From the NCBI GenBank assembly GCA_001599915.1, contig BCIG01000007.1:310001-374000 (forward strand): DNA of 64,000 bases. Reading direction: 5' to 3'. Positions 45,807 to 55,573 of this stretch are shown here, piece after piece (position 1 is the stretch's first letter; every line of letters starts with the position of its first letter). A program made the position numbers and the translations under genes. Under the pieces are notes generated by a model. It ran no database searches. It saw only the letters and a list, made by a program, of their open reading frames with translations, and was not told where the DNA came from. Source of the stretch: Symbiotaphrina buchneri (Eukaryota; Ascomycota; Symbiotaphrinales; Symbiotaphrinaceae).

Positions 45807-47075
45807 TCATGTCTCTCCAAACACGAAGATGCCCTTCCCACCCCTGAAACCTTCAAGCGTGCCCTGTACAGCCTTCTTCAAGTCCTCCTCTTTCGTGTCC
45901 CAGTCCCATTTAACCTCCTGGACGGGGATATCCTTGAACTTGCCCTCTCTGGTCAGCTGAAGGACCTCTTCGACCGTCTTTTTCTTTTCGTCCGGGTTCC
46001 GATCGCTCCACTTGCTCACCCAGAAGCCGTCGAAGCCGTAGTTCTTGAAGATCAAGAACCCAGCCGGCAACTGAAGGGGCTGCTTGCTCATGGCGCCGTA
46101 CGTGACCATCCTGCCGCCGGGAGCCATGACCTTGGCCATTGTCGTGGCCGGCTTGCCTCCGACGCAGTTGAGGGCCAACAGGACCTGTTCCCGGCCGCCA
46201 TTGGTCCACTCCTTGACCTTGTCCGAGAAGCCCCGGTCAATCAGCTCGTCCTCGGTCACCACCACCGTCGCCCCGAGGTCCGTCAGCTCCTTCTTCATCT
46301 CTTCCACGCCCGGCCGATTCCGGATGACGTTGATGCTCTTGTAGCCCCACAACCTGCCCAGATGGATGGCCGCCCGCCCGACGCCCGAGTTGGCTCCGTT
46401 CTGGATGAACCATCCGTTCTCCGGCAGCCGGACAAAGTCCCTCAGCATCCGGTAGGCCGTGACCGGATTGACCGACACGGTGCCCACCTGGATGCGATTG
46501 AGCCCACTCTTGTCCTCGATCTTCATCAGCCGATCTTCGGGCAGCTGGGCGTGCGTCCGCCACGTGCCCTGCCCTGTGTACTTCATCACGACCCAGTCCC
46601 CCTTCTGCAGAGACTTGACGCCGCTCCCGGCCGAGATGACCTCGGCAACGCCCTCGTTGCCCGCCACGGCCGACGGCTCCGGCGTCCCCAGGCTCTTCTC
46701 GAACTGTGGTTTGGCCGGGTAGACGCCCTGGATTTGGTTGACGTCGGCGGGGTTGATTGGAGAGGCCAAGAAGCGGATGGTGACATGGTCCGCATAGGCC
46801 GGCGAAATGGAATGGCCGTGGAGGCTATCATGCGGTCGTAAGCGGTGACTCAATGAATCCTTGTACAAGTATCCAGCAAAGCCTCTCACTCACCGAAGGA
46901 CGTCAATTGGCTCGCCATATTTGGAGAAGGTCAACGCTTTGGCTTGCTCGTAGCCATAGGCGGAAATGTACCGCGGTCGGTCGACCAACCTGAAAGTTTC
47001 CTTCGCACACTGCTGCCGTAGTGCATTGGGAATTGCGCCGGGACGATTGAGGCATCTAGGGAATGAGGCGAGCAT
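45807..47075 (-). CDS. etr1: Mitochondrial trans-2-enoyl-ACP/CoA reductase Etr1
   Basis: Etr1/MECR is the NADPH-dependent reductase of the last step of mitochondrial type II fatty-acid synthesis, which supplies octanoate for lipoic acid. Exons are 46894-47075 and 45807-46824, with a 69-nt intron, giving 399 aa. The N-terminus MLASFPRCLNRPGAIPNAL is a presequence. The MDR fold shows KALTFSKYGEPIDVLRLHGH, SPINPADVNQIQGVYP, GNEGVAEVISAGSGVKSL, the nucleotide segment WFIQNGANSGVGRAAI, and YGAMSKQPLQLP. The Tyr in DVNQIQGVYP is the family's catalytic tyrosine. Lipoate links it to the PDH and glycine-cleavage genes (PDB1, GCV2) in this window, although the genes are not adjacent. Confidence 0.95.
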
Positions 47076-47288
47076 GATGTCTGATGCTGAATGAAACTCC
47101 CTGGTCCGTCGGCGACCATGGAAACTTGGGGTACATAGCTAGTGGGGAGGAGGAGCGGATGCCGGCTCGTCGGGTATGACGTCGCCAAGCATTGCATGAA
47201 GCCAGTACCGAAGAATATCTTCTACAACACCAGCCATCAATGCTATAGCTACGAAGGAATGATCGCATGGCACTGCCAATTCCCAATT

Positions 47289-48283
47289 CTAAAACCATGA
47301 TCCTATGAATGGTATATGTCGGTACAACTCCTCGTAGCTTTGACCCATCCAACCCGGCATCCGTCCTTCTCTGCCTACGATACCCATTCCTCCGGCCATC
47401 CATAACCCGGCCAGTGCGAGGCTTGCGCCATTCAAGCTATACCATCTCCATTTCCGTTTCCACGCACGGTTGGAGCCCAGATCGGTCACATGGTCTGGAG
47501 TCCAGCCAAGCCACTTGGCCCAACCCCAGACGAAATGCCATGCTCCGACGACAAGAAGAGCCGTAAATCCAAAAAAGGATATCAGAGGAGCTATGGCGGA
47601 GCCGTGACTGACATATGTCAAACCGATGCCAGAGCTGCTTCCATGTACTTGAAGCGGAAGTCCTCTGTTGATGAAGATGTGCCCGGCGACCAGGGGCATC
47701 AGCAGCCAGCCTAGAACGCTCGTCCCGCTTAGATTTGGCTTGGCCAGGCGTTTCCTCTCCGCTCTCGTGTCAGCACCATACCACTTCGCAAGCTGCCGTG
47801 TCCGATAAAGGCGCAGGGCGACCCCGGAGGCGACATGAGTCGCCAGAGGCAGGAAGACGACCAACGGTTCGGCAACCGGGGATTGATAGTATGGTCGCGT
47901 GAGGAGCAGATATGGGTCGCTGAGGGTCGCGGACCGGAGGGCGAGGGGTATCAGCGAAGTGTTGGTGATGTGCAGGGCCAGGAAGGTGGTGAAGGCGTAG
48001 GATGAGTACTTTTGTATGCGGCTTACTGCGGGTCCACCCTGTCAATAAAGCCGCCGCTTTGAGCTGGCGCATTCGGCTTACGATAATACACGACACCATG
48101 TCCTCCGCTGCCACTGAGCCCTAGGGTCGAGGTCCTAGCGACAGGTGGGTTCGGTGTTTGAGTAAAGTAACTACCCTTCTCAAGATCCGCGGGTTCGTCC
48201 ACAGGCGAAGGGTCCAGAACCTGAATAGAGTTGAAACGTTCTCGGAAAGACGCCAATTCGTCCTCTTGGGGGTCCATCTCCAT
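47289..48283 (-). CDS. mcp1: Mcp1-like (DUF1691) mitochondrial outer-membrane protein
   Basis: Mcp1 is a multi-span mitochondrial outer-membrane protein that supports lipid homeostasis and recruits Vps13 in yeast. Exons are 48082-48283 and 47289-48025, with a 56-nt intron, giving 312 aa. The N-terminal ~70 residues are soluble and polar, with a likely Vps13-binding stretch of Pro/Ser character. Membrane segments include AFTTFLALHITNTSLIPLAL, VVFLPLATHVASGVALRL, GWLLMPLVAGHIFI, PLISFFGFTALLVVGAWHF and ASLALAGLWMAGGMG. The start MEMDPQ is chosen at 48283; it is divergent from the next gene. Confidence 0.85.
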
Positions 48284-48534
48284 CCAGATACAGCTGGAAA
48301 GCGTGTGGGGACGGAGAGTGGAAAGCGGCTGATAATTGGCGATTATTGAATTGGCGAGAAGGGAGGGGGGGTGTTGTCGAGTGGATCTCGGAGGTGCACA
48401 GATCAACTCCGCAACCCACCGCCGCCAAGCCCTCAACTTCCAATCGGACCGGCAAGTCTTGCGCTCCAGGTCTCTCCTCTTCACCGACGTGATACCATCG
48501 CCGACACTGTAGAGAAGTCAAACAGTTCAACAAG

Positions 48535-49319
48535 ATGCCTCCTGTAAGCTCGCTCCTGAGACGTATGTCTGACACATCAGCCAGTCCTGACATTGAGCCA
48601 GAGAGCGTTCACAAACCCGGCACCTAAGGTACGACGGCACCTGCTGGTCTTGGACCCGGCACGTCTGCGAAGCTAACAGATCCTCTAGACGGAGAGCGCG
48701 AGGGAGGCGCGGAAATCGTTTTTCTGTATGCTTCCGTCCGCCCGTGATAGTATACAATTTCCTGACCAGACGGGCAAGGCGAGCTCTGCCAGAAGGTAGA
48801 TAACTTGGCCGCGTTCACAGCACTGCTGTTCGAAACTCACCGTCTGGCAGGGTTACAGCCGTATGAACGAGTTTGAAGCACATGAATCCTCTTATGACCA
48901 CCAGCACAAGAAAGTTGGGCACCTGTTGCACACATAATGTCATCACTTAATCCACTAATAGCCTGATCTAGCGCCTTAAGGAGATGAAACAGATGCAGCG
49001 GGATCCAAATGCTATCTCAAAAGCGCGTAAAGCGGAACGCAAGGCAGACGAGAAATCCGGCCTCATTACCATCAAGCCTGTTAAGCTCGAGTCACAATCA
49101 AGCCTGGGAACTACGGGAGGTTTCAAAAAGGGCGGCTTCAAGAGCGCCTTTGGGACTGTGAAAAAGGAGGAAGAAGGCACCGGGCCGATGCCTGCTGCCA
49201 CTGGTATCAAGCTTTCCCTGGACGACGCTCCAACAAACAATGATCGCAAAGAAGATGTGGAAAGCGGCACGGAAGATGAAGGATACGAATACTATGACCC
49301 AAGACATCCGACCGACTGA
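48535..49319 (+). CDS. Small basic protein of unknown function, five exons
   Basis: No family is recognised with certainty. The model is 48535-48543 (MPP), 48602-48628 (RAFTNPAPK), 48689-48725 (TESAREARKSFF), 48770-48870 and 48972-49319. The last exon reads RLKEMKQMQRDPNAISKARK, then KADEKSGLITIKPVKLE, FKKGGFKSAFG and an acidic tail ending EYYDPRHPTD. Introns are 58, 60, 44 and 101 nt. Exon 4 might instead end at 48795 (donor GTAGAT), making a 176-nt intron. I prefer 48870 because the frame between reads like protein (NLAAFTALLFETHRLAGL). Size is 173 aa (148 in the short form). It lacks membrane segments and looks nuclear or cytosolic. It is divergent from MCP1, with 251 bp between starts. 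Confidence 0.6.
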
Positions 49320-49498
49320 TGTGGGCATGTGGCGGACTTTTCATGCATTTCACGGGGCTGGAGTTGTGGCGCTACTGGGCACTTGTTTGTAAAATATTGG
49401 ATACCCATGCTGAGTTCAGTTGTCCGAGGGTCTACATGCGACAGACGCCTCTTTATGCCACCAGAGCACGGTCCGGAAAGTACCAGTTATGAGAATAA

Positions 49499-50188
49499 TT
49501 ACTGTGGATCTTTCGGACTGCAACAGTCGTTGTTTTGATCTGCCACTGTCTTTGCAAGGCTCTGCAGAGTTCTGCTATCCTCTCCTGAGGCCGCGCTCTG
49601 TTCTGTGATTTCTTTATGAGCAGTAGCCTGGTCATCACAGAAGCGTGCCATCAGAACGTCCTTTGTAGACAGGCCGGGTGGATGATGGGTGGTCCATCGG
49701 ATGAAGGTCATGTTATAGACCTAAACGATTTATATCAATACAATTGAGCCGTGCGGAGAAGCCACATAACGTAAGGTAGTGATATGCCTACATTTGACCA
49801 CTCTGGATGGTGTCGCTGCTTCTTGCACTCATGCGCCACAGCGTTCATAAAGTCCTGCACACCGGGTCAGGATCGGAGACGCGAAAGCATCTTCAGAGCA
49901 CCTGCTACGAACCCATGTAGCCTTGAACGTCTTGAAACGGAAGGTCTTTTCCAATCCCATACCGTTCCCGGTCAAGTTCCAACTCTGTACGCCCGCGTTG
50001 AGCAATGGCCGGAGCGATTCAAGCATTCGGCTTTCGTCTTGTCCGGGGGCAAAGACAGGGTTCGGCCTCGCCGCACCGGGGCTGCTATTGCTAGATTGCC
50101 AACGTCCATGGCGGCCAAAAGGGGCACCAAAACGGTGTAATGGACCAACGTGGCTGGCACGAAGTGGTAAGGAGGGTGACCTATTCAT
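49499..50188 (-). CDS. Pterin-4a-carbinolamine dehydratase
   Basis: PCD removes water from 4a-hydroxy-tetrahydropterin, recycling the pterin cofactor of aromatic amino-acid hydroxylases. Three exons (49913-50188, 49792-49854, 49499-49720) with introns of 58 and 71 nt give 186 aa. None of the exons alone shows the whole domain. Splicing gives GLEKTFRFKTFKATWDFMNA, then HECKKQRHHPEWSNVYNMTFIRWTTHHPPGL. The catalytic [KR]xxHHPxW motif is complete. The N-terminal 80 residues are Arg/Ser/Pro-rich (HRFGAPFGRHGRWQSS), suggesting a mitochondrial presequence. The C-terminal ~40 residues are an unstructured extension. Presence of PCD suggests a pterin-dependent hydroxylase elsewhere in the genome. Confidence 0.92.
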
Positions 50189-50402
50189 TATCGAGACCAC
50201 TGTAACTCGCCCTCGCTCCTCACTCACGCCATGCAAGCACACCGAGCCCCGTCTTTAGCTGAGCTGAGGGTCGCAGTGGGAGGTGCAAGGCTGCAGGTCT
50301 GAAGCATGGTATGTAGGTAGGTAAGGTAGGGAGGTAGAAGAAGAAAGTTGGACCGGGGCTTTACTGACGGGGAGGTACTACGTAAGGCTCATGTCGATTA
50401 AG

Positions 50403-50434
50403 ATTAGATTAGATTAGATTAGATTAGATTAGAC
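50403..50434 (+). repeat. ATTAG pentanucleotide microsatellite
   Basis: About six perfect ATTAG units follow one AAGATT unit. The first of four clustered simple repeats. Confidence 0.9.
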
Positions 50435-50530
50435 TCAGCTCAATAATTATTGGACTCAGATCAGAGCAGATCAGATCAGGCCAGAGCCGGCGTCGGCATC
50501 AACTGTCCCCGACCACCGTCCCCATCCGCT

Positions 50531-50609
50531 GCTGTCCCCGTCCCCGTCCCCGTCCCCGTCCCCGTCCCCGTCCCCGTCCCCGTCCCCGTCCCCGTCCCCG
50601 TCCCCGTCC
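50531..50609 (+). repeat. CCCCGT hexanucleotide microsatellite
   Basis: About thirteen perfect copies of GTCCCC, GC-rich. On the plus strand one frame reads Pro-Val repeats. Confidence 0.92.
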
Positions 50610-50641
50610 GCGCGTGCCTGTTATCTCTGACAGCCAGGGCA

Positions 50642-50644
<3 letters not shown>

Positions 50645-50686
<42 letters not shown>
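50645..50686 (+). repeat. CAG/AGC trinucleotide microsatellite
   Basis: About fourteen uninterrupted AGC/CAG units. Confidence 0.92.
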
Positions 50687-50713
50687 TCTAGCTTAGCTTG
50701 TTGTGGGTTATTC

Positions 50714-50745
50714 CCTCCTCCTCCTCCTCCTCCTCCTCCTCCTCC
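50714..50745 (+). repeat. CTC trinucleotide microsatellite
   Basis: About ten CTC units, ending in TTCTTG. Polypurine on the minus strand. Confidence 0.9.
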
Positions 50746-51080
50746 TTCTTGTTGGAAGGTTCAAAAGGGGCTTTCACCCACCCCAGCCAGCGACGGATGC
50801 CTGGCCTGTCTGTCTTCTCCGTGCAGTTTGTGCCTTCCTTGCTTAGTACCTGAGTAACAATTGATCTGTATTTCACGAGCTTCACCCTCATCTTTTTGAG
50901 TCTCCATTATCCTAGGACAGAGAAAGAGCTGGGCGGCTCACGACTTGTCGATTTTCTGTTCTATACGAAGGTAGAAAGCGGGTCGCTGTTCCATCGTTTT
51001 ACACCGACGTGTTGCCCTCACCACCCCGTCATTTGATATTGTAAATTCCCCTAAGAGTTGAGGAATTCCTGCGGTTCATA

Positions 51081-52061
51081 ATGGCAGAGCCAACGTCAGT
51101 CTCGGCGCCCTTTTCGGAAGAAAAGACCTTCCGCTCCTACACCAGGGAACAGGGGCAGACCTATGCCCGAGTCCGCCATGACTACCACCCTGAGCTCTAC
51201 AAACTGATTATCAATCACCATACGTCCACAGGCGGCCAGCTCGACACCGTCCTTGACGTCGGCTGTGGTCCCGGCACTGCTGTCCGCCAACTCGCACTGC
51301 ACTTCCATCACGCAATTGGTCTCGATCCCTCCGAGGGGATGATCAACACCGCCCGGTCACTGGGCGGTGTCACTTCCACGTCGGAACCCATCCGCTTCGA
51401 GACCTCCACGGCCGAAGAGCTTGGCTCGCAGCTTTCACCGCCTGTCCGCGATGCCAGCGTCGACCTCATCAGCGCCGCTACGGCCGCGCATTGGTTCGAC
51501 ATGCCGCGCTTCTGGGCCCGCGCTGCCCAGATCCTCAAGCCCGGCGGCACCGTCGCCTTGTGGGCCGGCGGCTCCGCTCATGTGCACCCGTCCACGCCTA
51601 ACGCTGCGGCCATCAAGGCGGCCATGTTGGAGTTCGAGGAGCGCGATCTAAAGCCGTACATGGAGCCGGGCAACCTGCTGGTTCGCAACGGGTATGTCGA
51701 TCTTGCCCTGCCTTAGACTCTGGCACGGCCGGTTCCCGAGTTCGACGAGAGCACTTTCTTCCGAAAAGAGTGGAACAAGGACGGCGAGTGCGCCCAGGAC
51801 GAAGAGTACTTCATGAGCAACCAGACGGTCGATATGGACACGCTGGAGAAGTTGCTGGGGACCGGCAGTCCGATTACGAGATGGCGTGAGGCGCATCCGG
51901 ATGCGGTCGGGACCGAGCGGGATGTGGTGCGGATCGTACGGAGGCAGGTCGAGCGCCTACTCCACGAGGCCGGCGTCGAGAAAGGCAAGGAAGTGGTGAC
52001 GGGGGGGGCGGGCGGAGTTTTGTTGATGGTGAAAAAGAGTCAGGGAAAGCAGGGGCGCTGA
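51081..52061 (+). pseudogene. SAM-dependent methyltransferase with one in-frame TAG
   Basis: This is a class I methyltransferase resembling fungal trans-aconitate 3-methyltransferase/UbiE-like enzymes; the substrate is unknown. Reading is open from the ATG at 51081. The SAM motif VLDVGCGPGTAVRQLA, AIGLDPSEGMI, SAATAAHWFD and ILKPGGTVALW are intact. At 51714-51716 the frame has TAG where relatives have Trp (LPW-T). After it the same frame continues without shift for 114 codons (PVPEFDESTFFRKEWNKDGE ... GGVLLMVKK) to 52061. A 25-nt GTATGT..TTAG stretch covers the stop but is too short to be an intron and would shift the frame. So this is a nonsense allele, a sequencing error or read-through. 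A TGG to TAG change equals CpA to TpA on the other strand, as RIP makes, though one change proves nothing. Confidence 0.7.
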
Positions 52062-52502
52062 CGGGTTGGCGAGCGTGAGCTCAGGTCTATATAATGGGAT
52101 ATGGAGTATATTTAATAATGTTAATGCTATTTGGCTGTTATGCATATTTCGCACAGCCTAATTCTTAAAAGGGGTAAGAACTGTGCGAAGTCGGCGTGAC
52201 GCCTGACGCTCCTTGCTCACACATCAAGCGCGAGGAAAAGTTAAGGGAAACAAGAGTCAACAGGAGCTGATACATAATTCCTACGGGATAGGTGCAGGTC
52301 AACAGGTGATGCGACACCCACCAGCCAACCCGTGTGAGTAGGTAGTGCCTGATACCGGGTTCTGTCCCATTCGTCTAGGGCGATGCTCGGAGTAATGGCA
52401 GACAGTTTCGGCTCCACATAACATTGTGCATTATGAGCTGGCTACACGACGACTCAGCGTACTAAACAGCTTTCAAAATGTAAATTCGCCTCGTTTACCA
52501 CG
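52062..52502. other. Convergent spacer, methyltransferase / phosphofructokinase
   Basis: 441 bp with no recognised feature. Confidence 0.5.
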
Positions 52503-54937
52503 TTACTCCTTTGGAACCGTTGGCCTCCCGCTCAATATATTCACTATTTCCTTGTAACCCATCCAGAACTCGTTCTTCGGCCTCCTCTCCTTCCAGTCAG
52601 TATCATCTCTCTCCAAGATCTCCATTGGGCTGAAGGCTACACTGGCTCCTTTGATTCCGATGACGGCCGCGGAGACCGGATCGTCAACGATCTCTTCTTT
52701 GCTGGATGTGGCGTAGGCCTCCAGATGTTGAATACACCGAACTGCTAAACGGACGGCTCTTACACGATCCATCGGAGAGGGTGTCCCACCCTGCTGGACA
52801 TGTCCCGGCACGGCGAAGCGAGACTCGAACCGTCCTTTAGCCTCCTCCCGGATGATGTTCGCAATGATCTCGGTCGTATATGTCTTGCTTGCCGCTTCGT
52901 TGCGCAAAATTAACTTGCCAGCTCGGTTCTGTCCGCGATCTTGTGCAAAAGACTCGCGGAGATGATCTATGTCACGTGATAGCATGCGGATATTGATGCC
53001 TTCTTCCGGCGTGTAAACTGCCAGCGCCCCGACAGAGAGGCCGGCTAGTGTGGCGACATAGCCAGAATGTCCCCCTTGGGTCTCGACCACGAAGACTCGT
53101 CGTCTTGAGGAGGAGGCGGATTGCTTAATGGCGTCGCAATAGTCAATGAGCGCGTTGAGACACGTATCGCTGCCGACGGAGTACTCGGTGCCTGGCACGT
53201 TGTTCGAAATGGTTGCTGGCAAGACGACCATGGGAATGCGGAAAGCTTCGTAATCCTTCCTCGCCAAGCGAAGCTGTGACACCGCCGTGTAGGCTTCAAA
53301 GCCACCAATGATGAAGACAGCGTCGAATTTATAGAGTGAGAAGCATTCCGCCGTCTTGGGAAGATCATCGGAGGGTAACGCGCGGTTGGTACCTATCTCG
53401 GAACCGCCTTTGGTAGTCCATCCCTCAGCCTCAAGCCAATCAATTTCCCTCACTGACCCGAAAGGCTTGTCATCATGATGTCTACAAAGTCCAGGAAACC
53501 CGTTGTGTACAGCGATGGGCTTGTGCCCCCGAGCGAGACAGTAAGCTACAGCAGCGCGAGTTGCTGCATTCATACCACCTGCAGGGGCGCCGACATGAAT
53601 AATCGCAATGCGCATTTGCTACATGCCGTCAGGACACTACACAAAGCGAAAGCAAATATAGGGCGGAAAACGACAAACCTTCTCCTGGGGCAGCAAAAGC
53701 TCCGGCTGGTCGACTGCTGTGGTCGTTATATAAGCGTGGTAATATTCTAGAAATTCGGCATCCCGTAGACTCATTGCGCGAATAAAGTCTTTGCCAGCAA
53801 TGGCTTCGGCGACCTCATGTGTTGCTTTCACTGCCTCCATCAGTGGCTTTCTTGTGATCTTGTTCTCGTTTATAGCAATAACAGGAGTCGGTGTCTCCGG
53901 GGTTGCATCTAACACAGCCGATACAGCTTCCACTCCTTGCAAAGTGGACAACATCCGGTCATAAGCACAAGCCGTCCCACCACGTTGAACATGACCAAGG
54001 GTTGTGATACGCGTATCTAGGCCTAGCTGTGTGGATAACAGATCCTTGACCCTGGAAGGAGAGATCTTGTTCAGATTCTGATCAATCGCACCTTCTGCGA
54101 CAATGACTGTCGTCTTGCGCTTCCCGAGTTTGCGGTGCTATGCTGATCAGCGACAGCGCCGCAAGAGTTTGCACCAGACCAGGGCAGACATACCTGAGAT
54201 ATGATATTGCACATTTGCTGCTCCCAATTATCCCCTGGTGGCTTTTCGGGGATGAAGATAAAGTCTGCGTCAGTACTGACCCCAGCCATAAGGGCGAGCC
54301 AGCCGCAGTGTCGTCCCATAACCTCAATGACAAAGGCCCGTGAATGAGAGAAAGCCGTTGCGTCTATAAAATCCACGGCTTGACAAATCCTTGCCAGGGA
54401 TGAGTAGCAGCCTATTGTAGCGTCGGTCATGGACATGTCGTTGTCGATGCTTCCCACCAGACCGACGATGTTGAGATGCTTGAACGGTTCCACTTGTTCT
54501 GCCGTCAACTCCTTGCTATCGACCAGTTCCTGAACCAGGCCAGGCCACTCCGCCCGGAAAATGTCTGCGCCTGTCAGACTCCCGTCTCCACCACATATGA
54601 TCAGAGCGTCCATGCCCTTGAGGATCATGTTTTTGGCGGCTTTCAGGCGGCCGCCGCGCTGTGTGAAGGCCTTGCAGCGAGCGGTCCCAATCAGAGTCCC
54701 ACCCTCCGAAAGCCAGCCGCGGACGTCCTCCCAGTACATCTGCTTGATCAGGTCCCCTCCCTGCACGAGACCCTCATAGCCCTCGTACACGCCAAAGACG
54801 TCGCAGCCGCGGGCAATGGCCATGCGCACAACCGCCCGGACGGCACCGTTCATGCCCGGGGCGTCACCGCCGCTGGTCATCACTCCAATGCGACGCTTCT
54901 TACCCGGTAGAGGCGGTGGAACCGCGTCGACTGCCAT
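52503..54937 (-). CDS. pfkA: ATP-dependent 6-phosphofructokinase
   Basis: PFK phosphorylates fructose 6-phosphate with ATP, the committed and regulated step of glycolysis, in the cytosol. Exons are 54194-54937, 53679-54137 and 52503-53618, with introns of 56 and 60 nt, giving 772 aa, the duplicated eukaryotic form. The catalytic N-half has [28 protein letters not shown] and GSIDNDM, plus MGRHCGWLA. The regulatory C-half keeps the fold ([55 protein letters not shown]) with changed catalytic residues, as expected for the allosteric half. The start [19 protein letters not shown] is short. It is divergent from MED17, with 636 bp between starts. Confidence 0.96.
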
Positions 54938-55573
54938 GGTCGGCTTGCAGGCGCTGAAAGATCGACTTGAATCGGTTGTGAAGGCCGGGCGGGAGCTATG
55001 GATCGATCAGAGAAAGAAAAAGAGAAGATTGATGAGAGGAGAAAAGTTGATCGGCCCAAGCTGGTAGGTACCAAGTAGAGATAATGATAGATGACGTTCT
55101 CTCCCTGAATCTTCTCTGGAAAGGGAAGGAGAAATCAATTCTCGAGAAGAGGACGATAGGTACGAATAAAAGCCGTCCTGACAAGAATTAAAAATAAAAT
55201 ACCTTATGCTGTGCGGTGACGTTGAGGGGCAAGCAAAGTGATGGAATCCTAAGGTACGAGATACTACTTTAGGTAAGGTCCCGCACATTACCGACAAGCT
55301 AAGGTAGTGGCTCTGGGCCGTCATCCGAGACATGTGACCAAGGACAAATGATACCTTAGCGCAGAATCTACGGAAAAACAATCCCGCGGCCAAGTTCCTC
55401 CACTAAGGACGTCCCCCTTCCAGTATCAACAAATCGAGGACCATCCATTATTTGTCTTTCGCGGACCACCAGAAACTGGCGCGGCAACAACACCCCCCCC
55501 CCCCCCCCCCCCCCCCCCCCGGGTCCTGGACTCATCTCGTATCAATCTCTCACTTCCTCCCCCGGTCATCATC
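54938..55573. other. Divergent promoter region, PFK / MED17
   Basis: Contains A/G-rich PFK leader DNA, several AAGGTA words (55250-55310) and a 28-base poly-C tract (55493-55520). No other gene was seen. Confidence 0.5.
55493..55520 (+). repeat. Poly-C tract of 28 bases
   Basis: A mononucleotide run of 28 C followed by GGG, ending 53 bp before the MED17 start codon. Its length may be miscounted in sequencing. Confidence 0.9.

Larger units (their letters stand above)
50189..51080. other. Microsatellite-rich intergenic region
   Basis: 892 bp between PCD and the methyltransferase, carrying four different simple repeats in 350 bp. A frame at 50450-50857 runs through them and would encode Pro-Val, poly-Ser and poly-Pro runs. 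I regard it as repeat-driven, not a gene. Confidence 0.6.

Noticed and set aside
50450-50857. 135-codon frame with Pro-Val, poly-Ser and poly-Pro runs
   Set aside because: It exists only because three microsatellites happen to lack stops in that frame; no conserved flank or splice logic supports it.
51692-51716. 25-nt GTATGT..TTAG segment as an intron removing the TAG of the methyltransferase
   Set aside because: Far below the shortest inferred intron here (44 nt), and removal would shift the frame away from the conserved C-terminus.
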